Of a DNA stretch of 53,497 nt, positions 28,747-36,891 are shown piece by piece. Every line of letters starts with the position of its first letter. The first letter of the stretch is position 1. The translations under genes and the position numbers were made by a program. The stretch comes from Actinomycetes bacterium (GTDB lineage: Bacteria; Actinomycetota; Acidimicrobiia; Acidimicrobiales; RAAP-2), in the NCBI GenBank assembly GCA_021827705.1, contig JAKAUQ010000022.1, positions 1 through 53,497 of the forward strand. The letters are read 5' to 3'. The notes below the pieces were generated by a model that was given only the letters and a program-made list of their open reading frames with translations, had not been told where the DNA came from and made no database searches.

Positions 28747-29288
28747 GGGTGCACGCCCTGGTCGAGGACCTGGCGAGCGCGCAGCGTGCGCTGGCCGCGG
28801 GGGCGACCGTCATCCAGCTGCGGGCCAAGGTGCCCACCGACGAGCTCATCGCGCGGGGGCGGGGGTTCCGGGACCTGGCGGCCGTCTTCGTCGTCAACGA
28901 CGACGTGGAGGCGGCGCTGGCTCTCCAGGCCGACGGGGTGCATCTGGGCCAGGACGACGCGGGCGCCGAGCGCGCGCGGGCGAGCGGCCTGCTGCTGGGG
29001 CGCTCGGCCACGACGCTGGCCGAGGCGCTGGCGGCCGACGCCGACTACCTCGGGGTCGGGCCGATCTGGCCGACGCCCTCGAAGGCCGACGCCGCCGCGC
29101 CGCTGGGGCTGGCCGAGCTCGGCCGGATCTGCCGGGCGGTCTCGGTGCCGGTGGTCGCCATCGGCGGCGTGGACGCGACAACGGCGACCGCCTGCATCGA
29201 GGCCGGGGCCGCCGGGGTGGCGGTCATCCGGGCCGCTTACGATCCCCAGTTGCGCGCGGCCGTCGACGCGGCCCTGGCGCGACGCTGA
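28743..29288 (+). CDS. thiE: Thiamine-phosphate synthase
   Basis: Joins HMP-pyrophosphate and the thiazole phosphate made by ThiM to give thiamine monophosphate. TIM-barrel motifs are present: ATVIQLRAK, VFVVNDDVEAALALQADGVH, LGQDD, YLGVGPIWPTPSKADAAAPL and VVAIGGVDATTATACIEAGA. At 181 aa it is shorter than the usual 200-220, mostly at the N-terminus, where the customary YLVTD strand is reduced to VHALVED. The GTG start overlaps the thiM stop. thiM and thiE together form a thiazole-salvage operon. Confidence 0.94.
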   Translation: MRVHALVEDLASAQRALAAGATVIQLRAKVPTDELIARGRGFRDLAAVFVVNDDVEAALALQADGVHLGQDDAGAERARASGLLLGRSATTLAEALAADADYLGVGPIWPTPSKADAAAPLGLAELGRICRAVSVPVVAIGGVDATTATACIEAGAAGVAVIRAAYDPQLRAAVDAALARR

Positions 29289-29289
29289 G

Positions 29290-29318
29290 GACGGGCGCCG
29301 CGGGGCGCGGCGCCCGTC
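29290..29318. terminator. Strong hairpin between thiE and the convergent DUF2892 gene
   Basis: A perfect 12-bp GC-rich stem (GACGGGCGCCGC and its complement) with a GGGGC loop, starting 2 nt after the thiE stop and 16 nt before the DUF2892 stop. There is no U-tract. The position between convergent genes suggests bidirectional termination. Confidence 0.65.
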
Positions 29319-29333
29319 ACCGGCGAGCGACGC

Positions 29334-29549
29334 TCAGTGCTCGTCGGGTGCGATCTTGCAGGTGTTGATGCCGAACAGCCGGTACAGCAGGCAAGATCCC
29401 GTCGCGGCCGTGAAGGCCAAGATGGCCGCGACCACCCACAGCACGATGCCGCCGACGCTCCCCGCACCGACCGCGATCGCCACCACTGCGGCCACGATCG
29501 CCAGTACCAGGCGGATGACTCGATCGATAGTGCTCTCGTTCTTCGTCAT
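29334..29549 (-). CDS. DUF2892 (YgaP-like) membrane protein
   Basis: A 71-aa protein with two membrane helices (about residues 10-28 and 31-50) and a Cys-containing tail, SCLLYRLFGINTCKIAPDE. This is the DUF2892 family, found alone or fused to rhodanese in the YgaP sulfurtransferase. Family members occur in sulfide/persulfide-stress and metal loci. GAGGAGG lies before the ATG. A CsoR-like palindrome at 29573-29590 lies 24 bp upstream of the start, which supports regulation by a CsoR/CstR-type repressor. That regulator is not in the window. Confidence 0.88.
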   Translation of the reverse strand: MTKNESTIDRVIRLVLAIVAAVVAIAVGAGSVGGIVLWVVAAILAFTAATGSCLLYRLFGINTCKIAPDEH

Positions 29550-29572
29550 GGTTGACCTCCTCTGCCTCTCAG

Positions 29573-29590
29573 GATACCCGGTGGGGTATC
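29573..29590. promoter_or_regulatory. CsoR/CstR-like operator palindrome
   Basis: GATACCC-GGTG-GGGTATC, a perfect 7-bp inverted repeat with a 4-bp spacer. CsoR-family repressors (copper CsoR, persulfide CstR) bind TACCC...GGGTA palindromes of this kind. It lies 24 bp upstream of the DUF2892 start, where a promoter would be. Confidence 0.6.
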
Positions 29591-29612
29591 GGAACCGTGC
29601 GGGCCACGGTCC

Positions 29613-30695
29613 TCACGATACGGGGGCGCGCAGCCGCGCGATCACGTCGTCGACGACCTCGCTGGTCGAGGCCTCCCCGCCCAGGTCGAAGGTTCGCACG
29701 CCCTCGGCGGCGCCGTCGAGGGTCGCCGCGCGCAGGCGCCCGCCCGCCACGCGGAACGCCGGGTCGTCCAGCAGCATGGCCGCCTGGTCCAGCAGTGCCG
29801 CCTCGGCCAGCAGCATGGCCATCGGGTTGGCCACGTTCTTGCCCTCGAGGGCCGGGGCGGTCCCGTGAGGCGCCTCGGCCATGGCCACCGTCGGGTGCAG
29901 GCGCTCGTCGAGGGCCAGCAGCACCGACTCGGCGCCGGCGATCGAGCCGAACATCGCCAGCACCAGGTCGCTCAGGCAGTCGCCATCGCGGTTGAGCGAC
30001 GGGATCACCAGGGCGTGCTCGTGGACGTCGGTCAGCAGGCCGGCGTACGCGGCGTCGATCAGGGTAGGGCGGTAGGTGACGTGGGGGTGGCGCGCCGAGG
30101 CCGCGTCCATCTCCTCCTTCAGCATCCCCTCGTAGACCGGCGAGACGGTCCACTTGGGCCCGCCGTAGACGATGCCGTCGAGCTGCTCGGCGCTCTGGAA
30201 GGCGTACTCGGCCACGTGGCGGCACACCGTGCGCTCGATGCGCTCGGTGCGCCAGGCCACCTCGCCCATCTCGCCGGCGTTCCCGTCGCGCCCCTCCTCG
30301 GCGCCGTAGGCGTCGCCCACGGCCATGCGGATCACGACGATGGGCCGGTTGGTCGCCACGACCGGCGAGACGCCCGGGATCCGCCGACCGGTCCGCTCGA
30401 TCACCGAGCCGCCAATGCCCTCGCGCAGGATGCGGTTGGGCGAGCCCACCCCGCCGATCTCGGGCGGCGTGATGGTGGCCGCCTTGAGGCCCAGGCCGTG
30501 GGCCACCATGGCGGCGGCGGCCTCGTAGACCACCGCGTTGCGAGTGGCGCGCCGGTGCGCCAAGGACAGGTCGAAGTGGACGAGGTCCACTTCGACGCCG
30601 AGCAGCTCGGGGCGCAGCACGCGCAGGGCCTCCTCGAGGAGCTCCTGGCCGGTCTGGTCCCCGTCGCAGACGACGATCGTGGGTCGTGTGGTCAT
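29613..30695 (-). CDS. Isocitrate/isopropylmalate dehydrogenase family protein
   Basis: A 360-aa member of the beta-decarboxylating dehydrogenase family. The start is VVCDGDQTGQELLEEALRVL. Metal and cofactor motifs are IPSLNRDGDCLSDLVLAMFG and AEAPHGTAPALEGKNVANPM, the second being the NAD-binding loop. The substrate arginine region, normally RENTEDLY in isocitrate dehydrogenases, reads VIRMAVGDAYGAEEGR, so the substrate is not obvious. Isocitrate, isopropylmalate, homoisocitrate or tartrate-like acids are possible. It is followed at 23 bp by a two-domain VOC gene upstream on the same strand. Confidence 0.82.
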   Translation of the reverse strand: MTTRPTIVVCDGDQTGQELLEEALRVLRPELLGVEVDLVHFDLSLAHRRATRNAVVYEAAAAMVAHGLGLKAATITPPEIGGVGSPNRILREGIGGSVIERTGRRIPGVSPVVATNRPIVVIRMAVGDAYGAEEGRDGNAGEMGEVAWRTERIERTVCRHVAEYAFQSAEQLDGIVYGGPKWTVSPVYEGMLKEEMDAASARHPHVTYRPTLIDAAYAGLLTDVHEHALVIPSLNRDGDCLSDLVLAMFGSIAGAESVLLALDERLHPTVAMAEAPHGTAPALEGKNVANPMAMLLAEAALLDQAAMLLDDPAFRVAGGRLRAATLDGAAEGVRTFDLGGEASTSEVVDDVIARLRAPVS

Positions 30696-30718
30696 GAACT
30701 AGTTTCCCACGCCCGGGG

Positions 30719-31468
30719 TCACGGCGCGCCCAGTGCCATGAGCGTCCAGCTGGCCCGCACCACAGGATCGGCGACGATCGTGATCACCGTGCCCGGCACC
30801 GGCATCTCGTGGACCAGCACGGACCCGCCGGCGGCCACCGTCGCGGCGCGTGCGGCGTCGAGGTCCGCGGCGCCGAACACGGGCATCCACATCCCGTCGC
30901 CAGCATCGGCCCGCTCGGTCAGGCTGGCGAACCACCGCTCGCCGTGGGCCAGGATCCGCATCTTGGCCTCCGGCGCCGACAGGGTCGCCCCGGTCAGGCC
31001 GCAGTAGAAGGCGGCCGCCGCCGCCCCGTCGCGCGACAGGTGGTCGAACCACCCCGGCGCCCCCGCCTCGAACATCCGCCCAAAGCCCGCGAACGTGCCC
31101 GCCTGCCAGAGGCCCGCGGCCACGCCGACGGGGTCGCGCACGATGGCGGTCGTGCCGAGGTCGGCGACGTCCTGGGGCGTCATGATGAGGGTGCCTCCCA
31201 GCTCGAGTGCCCGAGACAGCGCGCCGGCCGCGTCTGGGACCGCGAAGTGGACCAGGGGCCGGGGCGCCGCGTCGGCGATCACGCCGAGCCCCATGACCGG
31301 GTCGCCGGCCACGGTGGCCCGGGCGTACCAGCCGCTCGCCTCGCTCCCGAGCTGCCACGTCCAGCCGAGCAGCGCCGTCAGGAAGGCGCGCAGCGCCGCG
31401 TGCTGATCGAGGCTGGGCACCATCAAGTCGACCCAGCAGGGGTTGCCGGGTCCGATCGGGAGGTCCAC
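30719..31468 (-). CDS. Two-domain VOC (glyoxalase-like) protein
   Basis: A 249-aa protein with two tandem VOC halves. The first is PCWVDLMVPSLDQHAALRAF, LTALLGWTWQLG, then VHFAVPDAAGALSRALELGG and TAIVRDPVGVAAGLWQAGTF. The second is GAPGWFDHLSRDGAAAAAFY, CGLTGATLS, then MWMPVFGAADLDAARAATV and ITIVADPVVRASWTLM. This pattern is typical of actinobacterial proteins annotated as glyoxalase or hydroxylase-like; the function is unknown. The start is a GTG, with ATTG just before it. It lies in a minus-strand run from the acyl-CoA dehydrogenase to the dehydrogenase at 29613. Confidence 0.85.
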   Translation of the reverse strand: MDLPIGPGNPCWVDLMVPSLDQHAALRAFLTALLGWTWQLGSEASGWYARATVAGDPVMGLGVIADAAPRPLVHFAVPDAAGALSRALELGGTLIMTPQDVADLGTTAIVRDPVGVAAGLWQAGTFAGFGRMFEAGAPGWFDHLSRDGAAAAAFYCGLTGATLSAPEAKMRILAHGERWFASLTERADAGDGMWMPVFGAADLDAARAATVAAGGSVLVHEMPVPGTVITIVADPVVRASWTLMALGAP

Positions 31469-31486
31469 AATCCCGGGTCTAGCACC

Positions 31487-32665
31487 TCACCGCTGGCGCG
31501 GCTCGGGGGGCAGCCCGAGGATCTTCTCAGCGATGATGTTGCGCTGGACGGCGAAGGTTCCCCCACCGATCGTGAGCGCCGGCGCGTACAGGAAGCCGAA
31601 GGCCCACTCGTCGCCGGCGTCGCCGTCGAGGCCCCCGGGGCCCCGTCCCGCCAGGACGCCGGCCGGGCCCGCCAGGTCCTCGGCCAGGTTCATCACCTCT
31701 TGCCCGTGGTCGTCGGCCAGCGCCTTGCGCAGGCTCGCCTCGGGGCCCGGGGCGTGACCGGCCACGGCGTCGTGGAGCATCGCCAGGCGCAAGAGGCGCA
31801 GGACCTCGCCGTGGATCCAGGCCTGGACCAGGCGGTCGCGCAGCATCGGGTCGGGAGCGAGCCCCAGGCGGCGCACCACCCCCACCAGGTCGGCCGCCGT
31901 GGGGCCGCGGCCCCACAAGACGCCCTCGCCCGACAGGGCCGTGCGCTCGTTGGCCAGCGTCACCTTGGCCAGGCGCCACCCGTCGCCCTCGGCCCCCAGC
32001 AGGTGGTCGGCCGGCAGGCGCACCTCGTGCAAGAAGACCTCGTTGAAGGCGTGGAGGCCCGTCATGTCGGGCAGGGCGCGCACCTCGACGCCGGGGGCGT
32101 CCATCGGGCAGATGAAGTAGCTGATGCGCCCGGGGGGCTCGCCGGTGCGCGCGAGGAGGATCCCCCACCGAGACAGGTGGGCGTAAGTCGTCCAGACCTT
32201 CTGGCCGCTGATGACCCACTCGTCGCCGTCGCGCACCGCTCGGGTCTGCAGGCTGGACAGGTCGCTGCCGGCGTCGGGCTCGCTGAACAACTGGCACCAG
32301 ATCTCGGTGCCGCGCAGGATGCCGGGCAGCCAGCGCTGCTTTTGCTCCTCGGTGCCGGCCTCCAGGATCGTCGGGCCGGCCCAGCCCAGGCCGATCGGGT
32401 TGGAGGGGCGCGTGACGCCGGCTCGCTCGAGCTCGTCGTCGATCAGCAGCTGCTCGAGGGCGTCGGCGCCGCGTCCCCACGGCGGGGCCCAGGCGGGAGC
32501 GACCAGCCCCGCGGCGGCCAGCGTGTCGGCGGAGGGGTCTGGGTGGGCCGCGAGCCACGCGCGCAGCTCGCCGCGGCGCGGGTCGTCCTCGGGCACCACG
32601 CCGGGCGGGACGGCGATCGTCACCGGCGCCAGCAGGCCCCGTGGTGGATGTGCGTGCTCGCCCAT
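31487..32665 (-). CDS. Acyl-CoA dehydrogenase family protein
   Basis: A 392-aa flavoprotein. The N-terminal part includes GLGWAGPTILEAGTEEQKQR. WCQLFSEPDAGSDLSSLQTR and WVISGQKVWTTYAHLSRWGI are the FAD/substrate-binding signatures. The C-terminus TIGGGTFAVQRNIIAEKILG has Gly where medium-chain enzymes carry the catalytic Glu (EGT), so any catalytic Glu must be elsewhere, as in several actinobacterial branches. The predicted role is alpha,beta-desaturation of an acyl-CoA, probably a branched or steroid-side-chain type. GAGGAGGGG precedes the ATG. It is divergent from the amidase gene. Confidence 0.88.
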   Translation of the reverse strand: MGEHAHPPRGLLAPVTIAVPPGVVPEDDPRRGELRAWLAAHPDPSADTLAAAGLVAPAWAPPWGRGADALEQLLIDDELERAGVTRPSNPIGLGWAGPTILEAGTEEQKQRWLPGILRGTEIWCQLFSEPDAGSDLSSLQTRAVRDGDEWVISGQKVWTTYAHLSRWGILLARTGEPPGRISYFICPMDAPGVEVRALPDMTGLHAFNEVFLHEVRLPADHLLGAEGDGWRLAKVTLANERTALSGEGVLWGRGPTAADLVGVVRRLGLAPDPMLRDRLVQAWIHGEVLRLLRLAMLHDAVAGHAPGPEASLRKALADDHGQEVMNLAEDLAGPAGVLAGRGPGGLDGDAGDEWAFGFLYAPALTIGGGTFAVQRNIIAEKILGLPPEPRQR

Positions 32666-32720
32666 GTCCCCTCCTCGCAGGCTCGAGCGTACTCGCCCCG
32701 CCCGCGCCGGCTCCGGCCGC

Positions 32721-32726
32721 TACGCT
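32721..32726 (+). promoter_or_regulatory. -10 box of the amidase gene
   Basis: TACGCT, 6 nt before the ATG at 32733. Confidence 0.45.
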
Positions 32727-32732
32727 GCGGCG

Positions 32733-34217
32733 ATGAGCACCCTCGCCGCGAGCCCGGACCCCTCGTCCCCCGATCCCCACCCTGCCTCGTCCCCCCTGGC
32801 CTGGCGCAGCGCCGTGGCTCTGCGCGACGACCTGGCGCGCGGCGACCTGCGCTCCACCGACCTGGTGTCCTCCCTCGTCGAGCGGGCCGCCCGCATCGAC
32901 GAGCCGGCCGGGACGATCGGCCTGGACGCGCTGGCGGCCCTCGACCCGGCCGCCATGGCGATCGCGGCCGAGCGCGACGCCGAGACGCGCGCGGGCCGCT
33001 CCCGCGGACCCCTGCACGGTCTGCCCGTCGTGATCAAGGACAACATCGAGGCCGTCGGCCTGCCCGGATGGGCCGGCTCGAGTGCCCTGCGGGGGCGCCC
33101 GAGCCGCGACGCGCCGCTGGTGTCGCGGCTGCGCGCGGCGGGAGCCGTGATCCTGGCCAGCACGAACCTCAGCCAGTGGGCCAACATCCGCTCGTCGGGC
33201 TCGACGAGCGGCTACTCGGCGACCGGGGGACTGGTCGCCAACCCCTACGCCCTGGATCGCTCGGCGGGGGGATCGTCGTCGGGCTCGGGGGCTGCGGTCG
33301 CGGCGGGCCTGGCGCCCCTGGCCGTGGGGACCGAGACCGACGGGTCGATCACGTGCCCGGCGTCCCTGTGCGGTCTGGTGGGGATCAAGCCGACTGTCGG
33401 CGCGGTGCCGGCCGAGCACATCGTGCCTATCAGCGCCAGCCAGGACAGCCCGGGGCCGCTGGGCCGCAGCGTGGCCGACGTGCGCCTGCTCCTGTCGGTG
33501 CTGATGGGCACGGCGCCCGCGGCGCCGAGCGCACCGCGCCTGGCCGTCGCGACCACCTGGCGCACCGGGCACCCCGCGACCGACGCCCTGTTCGATGCCG
33601 TGGTCGCCCAGCTGGCCGCCGCCCACCCGGTCGTCTCCCGGGCCGTGGCCGTGCCCGGCGAGGCCGAGCAGGACGACGAGCTCACGGTGCTGCTCGCCGA
33701 GCTCGTCGACGACCTGTCGGCGTATCTGGCGGGTCGCCCGGGCAGTGGCGTGGCGTCGCTGGGAGACGTCGTTGCCTACGAGGACGCCCACCCGGAGATC
33801 GAGATGCGGCACTTCGGCCACGACCTCTTCGAGCGAGCCCTGACGACCGGCGGGCGCGCCGGCGCCCTCTACGGGCCGGCGCGCGAGCGCAACGTGGCCT
33901 GGGCCCGGGGGGCGTGCCTGGAGCCCGCCCTCGACCAGGTCGAGGTGCTCGTGGCCCCGGCCTACGGCCCGGCCTGGAAGAGCGACCTGGTGCTGGGCGA
34001 CCGCGTGGCGGCGAGCCCGGCCACCATGCCCGCCGCCATCGCCGGCTGGCCGATCGCGACCGTGCCCCTGGGCCTGGTGGCCGGCCTGCCCGTGGGGGCG
34101 GCGCTGCTCGGGCGACCGGGATCCGAGTGGCTGCTGCTGGAGGTGGCCGGCTGGATCGAGGACGTGGTCGCGGGCGCCGTGGGACGGCCCGGGTTCGCCG
34201 CCGGGGGGCGGGGCTAG
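32733..34217 (+). CDS. Amidase signature family protein
   Basis: A 494-aa amidase with the Ser-cisSer-Lys triad: Lys in GLPVVIKDNIEAVGLPG, cis-Ser in RSAGGSSSGSGAAVAAGL, and nucleophile Ser in GTETDGSITCPASLCGLVG. GIKPTVGAVPAEHIVPIS follows, with SQDSPGPLGRSVADV. It resembles cytoplasmic aliphatic or peptide amidases rather than GatA, which is normally beside gatC and gatB. The substrate is unknown. The start is ATG 32733, 6 nt after TACGCT; an open frame continues upstream only antisense to the acyl-CoA dehydrogenase. The stop shares a CTAG with the convergent DUF5684 gene. Confidence 0.93.
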   Translation: MSTLAASPDPSSPDPHPASSPLAWRSAVALRDDLARGDLRSTDLVSSLVERAARIDEPAGTIGLDALAALDPAAMAIAAERDAETRAGRSRGPLHGLPVVIKDNIEAVGLPGWAGSSALRGRPSRDAPLVSRLRAAGAVILASTNLSQWANIRSSGSTSGYSATGGLVANPYALDRSAGGSSSGSGAAVAAGLAPLAVGTETDGSITCPASLCGLVGIKPTVGAVPAEHIVPISASQDSPGPLGRSVADVRLLLSVLMGTAPAAPSAPRLAVATTWRTGHPATDALFDAVVAQLAAAHPVVSRAVAVPGEAEQDDELTVLLAELVDDLSAYLAGRPGSGVASLGDVVAYEDAHPEIEMRHFGHDLFERALTTGGRAGALYGPARERNVAWARGACLEPALDQVEVLVAPAYGPAWKSDLVLGDRVAASPATMPAAIAGWPIATVPLGLVAGLPVGAALLGRPGSEWLLLEVAGWIEDVVAGAVGRPGFAAGGRG

Positions 34218-34699
34218 GAGCCCCCCACGGCGGTCCCGCACTGGGCGCAGAAGCGCTCGCCGGGCAGAGGCAGGCGCCCGCACGTCGGGCACGTCGCGTA
34301 GCTGGTGCGCACGCGACCCTCGAGCCCGGCCCCGGCGGCGTGGGGACCGAGGTAGGGAGCCGAGCCGTAGCCCAAGATGGGCACGAAGACGATGGGCACC
34401 AGCCACATGGCGACCCCGAAGCCGGTCGAGCGGCCGAAGGCCCGCGCCAGGTCGATGGCGAAGATCAGCCAGAACACGATGTTGACGTAGGGGATCAGCA
34501 GCCAGATCAGCCACCACACCGGACGCCCCACCACCTCGCAGAGCGTGTACTGGCTGAAGATGGGGACGATCGCGGCCCATCCGGGTCGCCCGGCTCGCCG
34601 GAAGATCCGCCACATCGGCACCACCGTGAGCAGCACGCCGATTACGCCCACCACGAGCACCACGACCAGCAGGTCCGGCCCGAAGATCTCTCCCGTCAT
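34214..34699 (-). CDS. DUF5684 membrane protein with C-terminal zinc ribbon
   Basis: A 161-aa protein. An N-terminal transmembrane helix (about 9-28), then FRRAGRPGWAAIVPIFSQYT, VWWLIWLLIPYVNIVFWLIF and GFGVAMWLVPIVFVPILGYG form the DUF5684 pattern of several membrane segments. The end, CPTCGRLPLPGERFCAQCG, is a zinc ribbon. The function is unknown. It is next to a second small membrane protein with the same zinc-ribbon arrangement, suggesting a related pair. Confidence 0.85.
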   Translation of the reverse strand: MTGEIFGPDLLVVVLVVGVIGVLLTVVPMWRIFRRAGRPGWAAIVPIFSQYTLCEVVGRPVWWLIWLLIPYVNIVFWLIFAIDLARAFGRSTGFGVAMWLVPIVFVPILGYGSAPYLGPHAAGAGLEGRVRTSYATCPTCGRLPLPGERFCAQCGTAVGGS

Positions 34700-34752
34700 G
34701 ACGCCTCCCGTCTCGCGGCGAGCCTACGGCCGCACGGTGACACCAGCGAGGC

Positions 34753-35190
34753 TCAGCGTGGCGGCGGCAGGAGCGGCGTGCCGCAGCCGGTGCAGTAGCG
34801 CTCACCGGGCTTGGATTGCTGGCCGCACGTGGGGCACACCGGCGTGGGTCCGCCGTAGGGGGAGTTGATCGACCCCGGGCTGGCGTAGCGATTGCCCACG
34901 ACCTTGGTCGGGTAGGCCAGCAGCACCCAGCCCCAGATCGGCACCAGCGAGGTCAGGATCCACCAGCCCGAGCGGCCCGCGTCGTGGTGGCGCCGAACCC
35001 CGCACGACAGCAGCGGGATCAGGAGCAGGAGCTCCCAGATCGCGGCCAGCGTCGGGACGCGCCCGAGGTCGGCCACCAGGCTGACCAGGACGTCGAGGGC
35101 GAAGAACCACCAGTAGGCCGGGCGCGTCGAGGTGCCCCGGAAGTCGAAGGCCCGACGGAAGCCCTCGGCGACGGCGTCAGTGAATCGCAT
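34753..35190 (-). CDS. DUF805 membrane protein with C-terminal zinc ribbon
   Basis: A 145-aa protein. It starts MRFTDAVAEGFRRAFDFRGT, continues TRPAYWWFFALDVLVSLVAD and has RRHHDAGRSGWWILTSLVPI, the DUF805 signature with three to four membrane helices. The tail CPTCGQQSKPGERYCTGCG is a zinc ribbon like that of the neighbouring gene. The function is unknown. The ATG is preceded by a weak AGGAGA. Longer frames upstream overlap the next gene and are unsupported. Confidence 0.88.
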   Translation of the reverse strand: MRFTDAVAEGFRRAFDFRGTSTRPAYWWFFALDVLVSLVADLGRVPTLAAIWELLLLIPLLSCGVRRHHDAGRSGWWILTSLVPIWGWVLLAYPTKVVGNRYASPGSINSPYGGPTPVCPTCGQQSKPGERYCTGCGTPLLPPPR

Positions 35191-35212
35191 GGGTTCTCCT
35201 ATCTGCGGGCGC

Positions 35213-36874
35213 TCACCACGCCGTCGCAATGCGGTTGCGTCCCTCGGCCTTGGCGGCCAGCAGGACCTGGTCGGCCCGGGTGATCGCGAGCTCCAGGGGC
35301 TCGTTGCTCGCGTGCAGGGCCGCACCGATGCTCACCGTCAGAGGTCCGATCTCGGGCTCGCGCACCGTCAGCAGCTCGACCTGGTGGCGGATGCGTTCGG
35401 CGACCTGGAGGGCCAGTGCCTGGTCGGCCTCGCCCAGCACGGCGAGGAACTCGTCTCCTCCGTAGCGCACCCCGAGGTCCGACCGGCTCCGGATGCTGGC
35501 CTGGATGACCGCGGCCACCTGGCGCAGGGCCGCATCGCCGGCGTCGTGCCCCTGGGTGTCGTTGATCTCCTTGAACCGGTCGAGGTCGATCATCAAGACG
35601 GCTCCGGGTTCGCTGGCGGCGTAGAGCCCGTCGAGGATGCGCCGGTTGTGCAGGCCGGTCAGGTGGTCGGTCATGGTCTGGGTGAGCATGCGCTGGTGGT
35701 CCTGGCGGGCGTGGCGCTGCTGGAGGTGCTCGATGAAGGCGACGCGGATGGGCTCGGCCAGGCGCACCAGGGCTGTCGCGAACTGGCGGGGCAGCTCAGC
35801 ATCTTCGGCCAAGAGCAGGTACACCCGCGTCGGGGGCAGCGTGCCGTCGCCACCCAGCGACAAGAAGGGCTGGCCGCTGCGGCGGGGGTTCGCGCTCACC
35901 GGGGTGCCCGCGAACTGGTCGGTGTCGGCGAACAGCACCAGCCCCTCATCCTCAGTCGCCACGTAGGCCTCGAGCCCGGTCACCGGCAGGTGCTCGCGCA
36001 AGACGCTGAGAGCCCGCTCGGCCAGGACCGGCAGGGAGGCGCTGGCCAGCAGCGCCTGCTCGAGCTTGCGCTCCATGTCGGAGGCCTGGAAGAGGGCGCC
36101 GAGATCCCGGTCGCCGCGCGCCTGGACGACGACCCCGCACTCGAGCGTGCGCAGGCGCGCGAACATCGCTGCGACGAGATGCGACGGGATGATCTCGCCG
36201 CTGTGGGGCGCGAGCACGTCGGGGTCCGGCCAGTTTCGCTGCAGGGTCGCCAGCCCCGCCCGCAGGATGTCCTTGCTCGGCATGAAGTGCTCGTGGAAGG
36301 CGCGGGCCGCCTCGAAGGAGGACTCGTCGTGCGCCCAGAGGCGCTCGCCGCGGGTGAAGCCGCCGAACAGGTCGCCGGTGAACACGACGCGGCTGGCCGA
36401 GTCGTACGCGCACAGCGCGCCGGGAAAGTGCAGGTAGGGCGTCAGGGCGAACTCCAGGCGCCGCCCGCCGTCGAGGTCGATGGCCCAGTCGTGCTCCTCG
36501 ATGAGGTGGAGCCGCAGGCGCGAGCCGTAGTGGTCCAGAAGGCCGGCGGCCCGCCACTCGGTGACGATGGCCGCACCCTCGCCCACGACGTCGTCGAGGG
36601 CCGGTAGACCCGCGCCAACATCGGGATCGGCGTCGTGGCACACGACCCAGCGGATCCGGCGCGGGTCGAGCACCGCGCGGACCTTGGCCAGCGTGGACTC
36701 GATGGTCAGGGTCGAGCCCGGATCGATGAGGACGCACTGGTCCCCGGCCTCCAGGAGGTAGGCGTGCGTCTGGAGGCGATCCTCACGGCGCAGCGAGCCA
36801 ACCCAGTAGACGTCAGGCGCGATCTCCACGGGGCCGCGCGGGTCGACGGCGGCCGGGTCGGTCTCGTTTCGCAT
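35213..36874 (-). CDS. Metallo-beta-lactamase (ODP/flavodiiron-like) - GGDEF fusion, putative oxygen-sensing diguanylate cyclase
   Basis: A 553-aa soluble fusion. The N-terminal MBL domain (about 15-240) has THAYLLEAGDQCVLIDPGST, VVCHDADPDVGAGLP, YLHFPGALCAY, VVFTGDLFGGF and VLAPHSGEIIP. His149-x18-Asp168 matches the spacing of flavodiiron proteins, and His224 could be the last ligand. The first cluster reads H80-D-A-D-P-D85, so the usual H-x-E-x-D is altered or shifted by one. A linker (about 245-390) follows, then a GGDEF domain with RYGGDEFLAVLG and DLDRFKEINDTQGHDAGDAA. The inhibitory I-site is incomplete: its Asp is present, but no Arg at -3. It probably makes cyclic di-GMP in response to O2 or redox state. 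Confidence 0.85.
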   Translation of the reverse strand: MRNETDPAAVDPRGPVEIAPDVYWVGSLRREDRLQTHAYLLEAGDQCVLIDPGSTLTIESTLAKVRAVLDPRRIRWVVCHDADPDVGAGLPALDDVVGEGAAIVTEWRAAGLLDHYGSRLRLHLIEEHDWAIDLDGGRRLEFALTPYLHFPGALCAYDSASRVVFTGDLFGGFTRGERLWAHDESSFEAARAFHEHFMPSKDILRAGLATLQRNWPDPDVLAPHSGEIIPSHLVAAMFARLRTLECGVVVQARGDRDLGALFQASDMERKLEQALLASASLPVLAERALSVLREHLPVTGLEAYVATEDEGLVLFADTDQFAGTPVSANPRRSGQPFLSLGGDGTLPPTRVYLLLAEDAELPRQFATALVRLAEPIRVAFIEHLQQRHARQDHQRMLTQTMTDHLTGLHNRRILDGLYAASEPGAVLMIDLDRFKEINDTQGHDAGDAALRQVAAVIQASIRSRSDLGVRYGGDEFLAVLGEADQALALQVAERIRHQVELLTVREPEIGPLTVSIGAALHASNEPLELAITRADQVLLAAKAEGRNRIATAW

Positions 36875-36891
36875 GGCTTCCTCCGGGGAAC

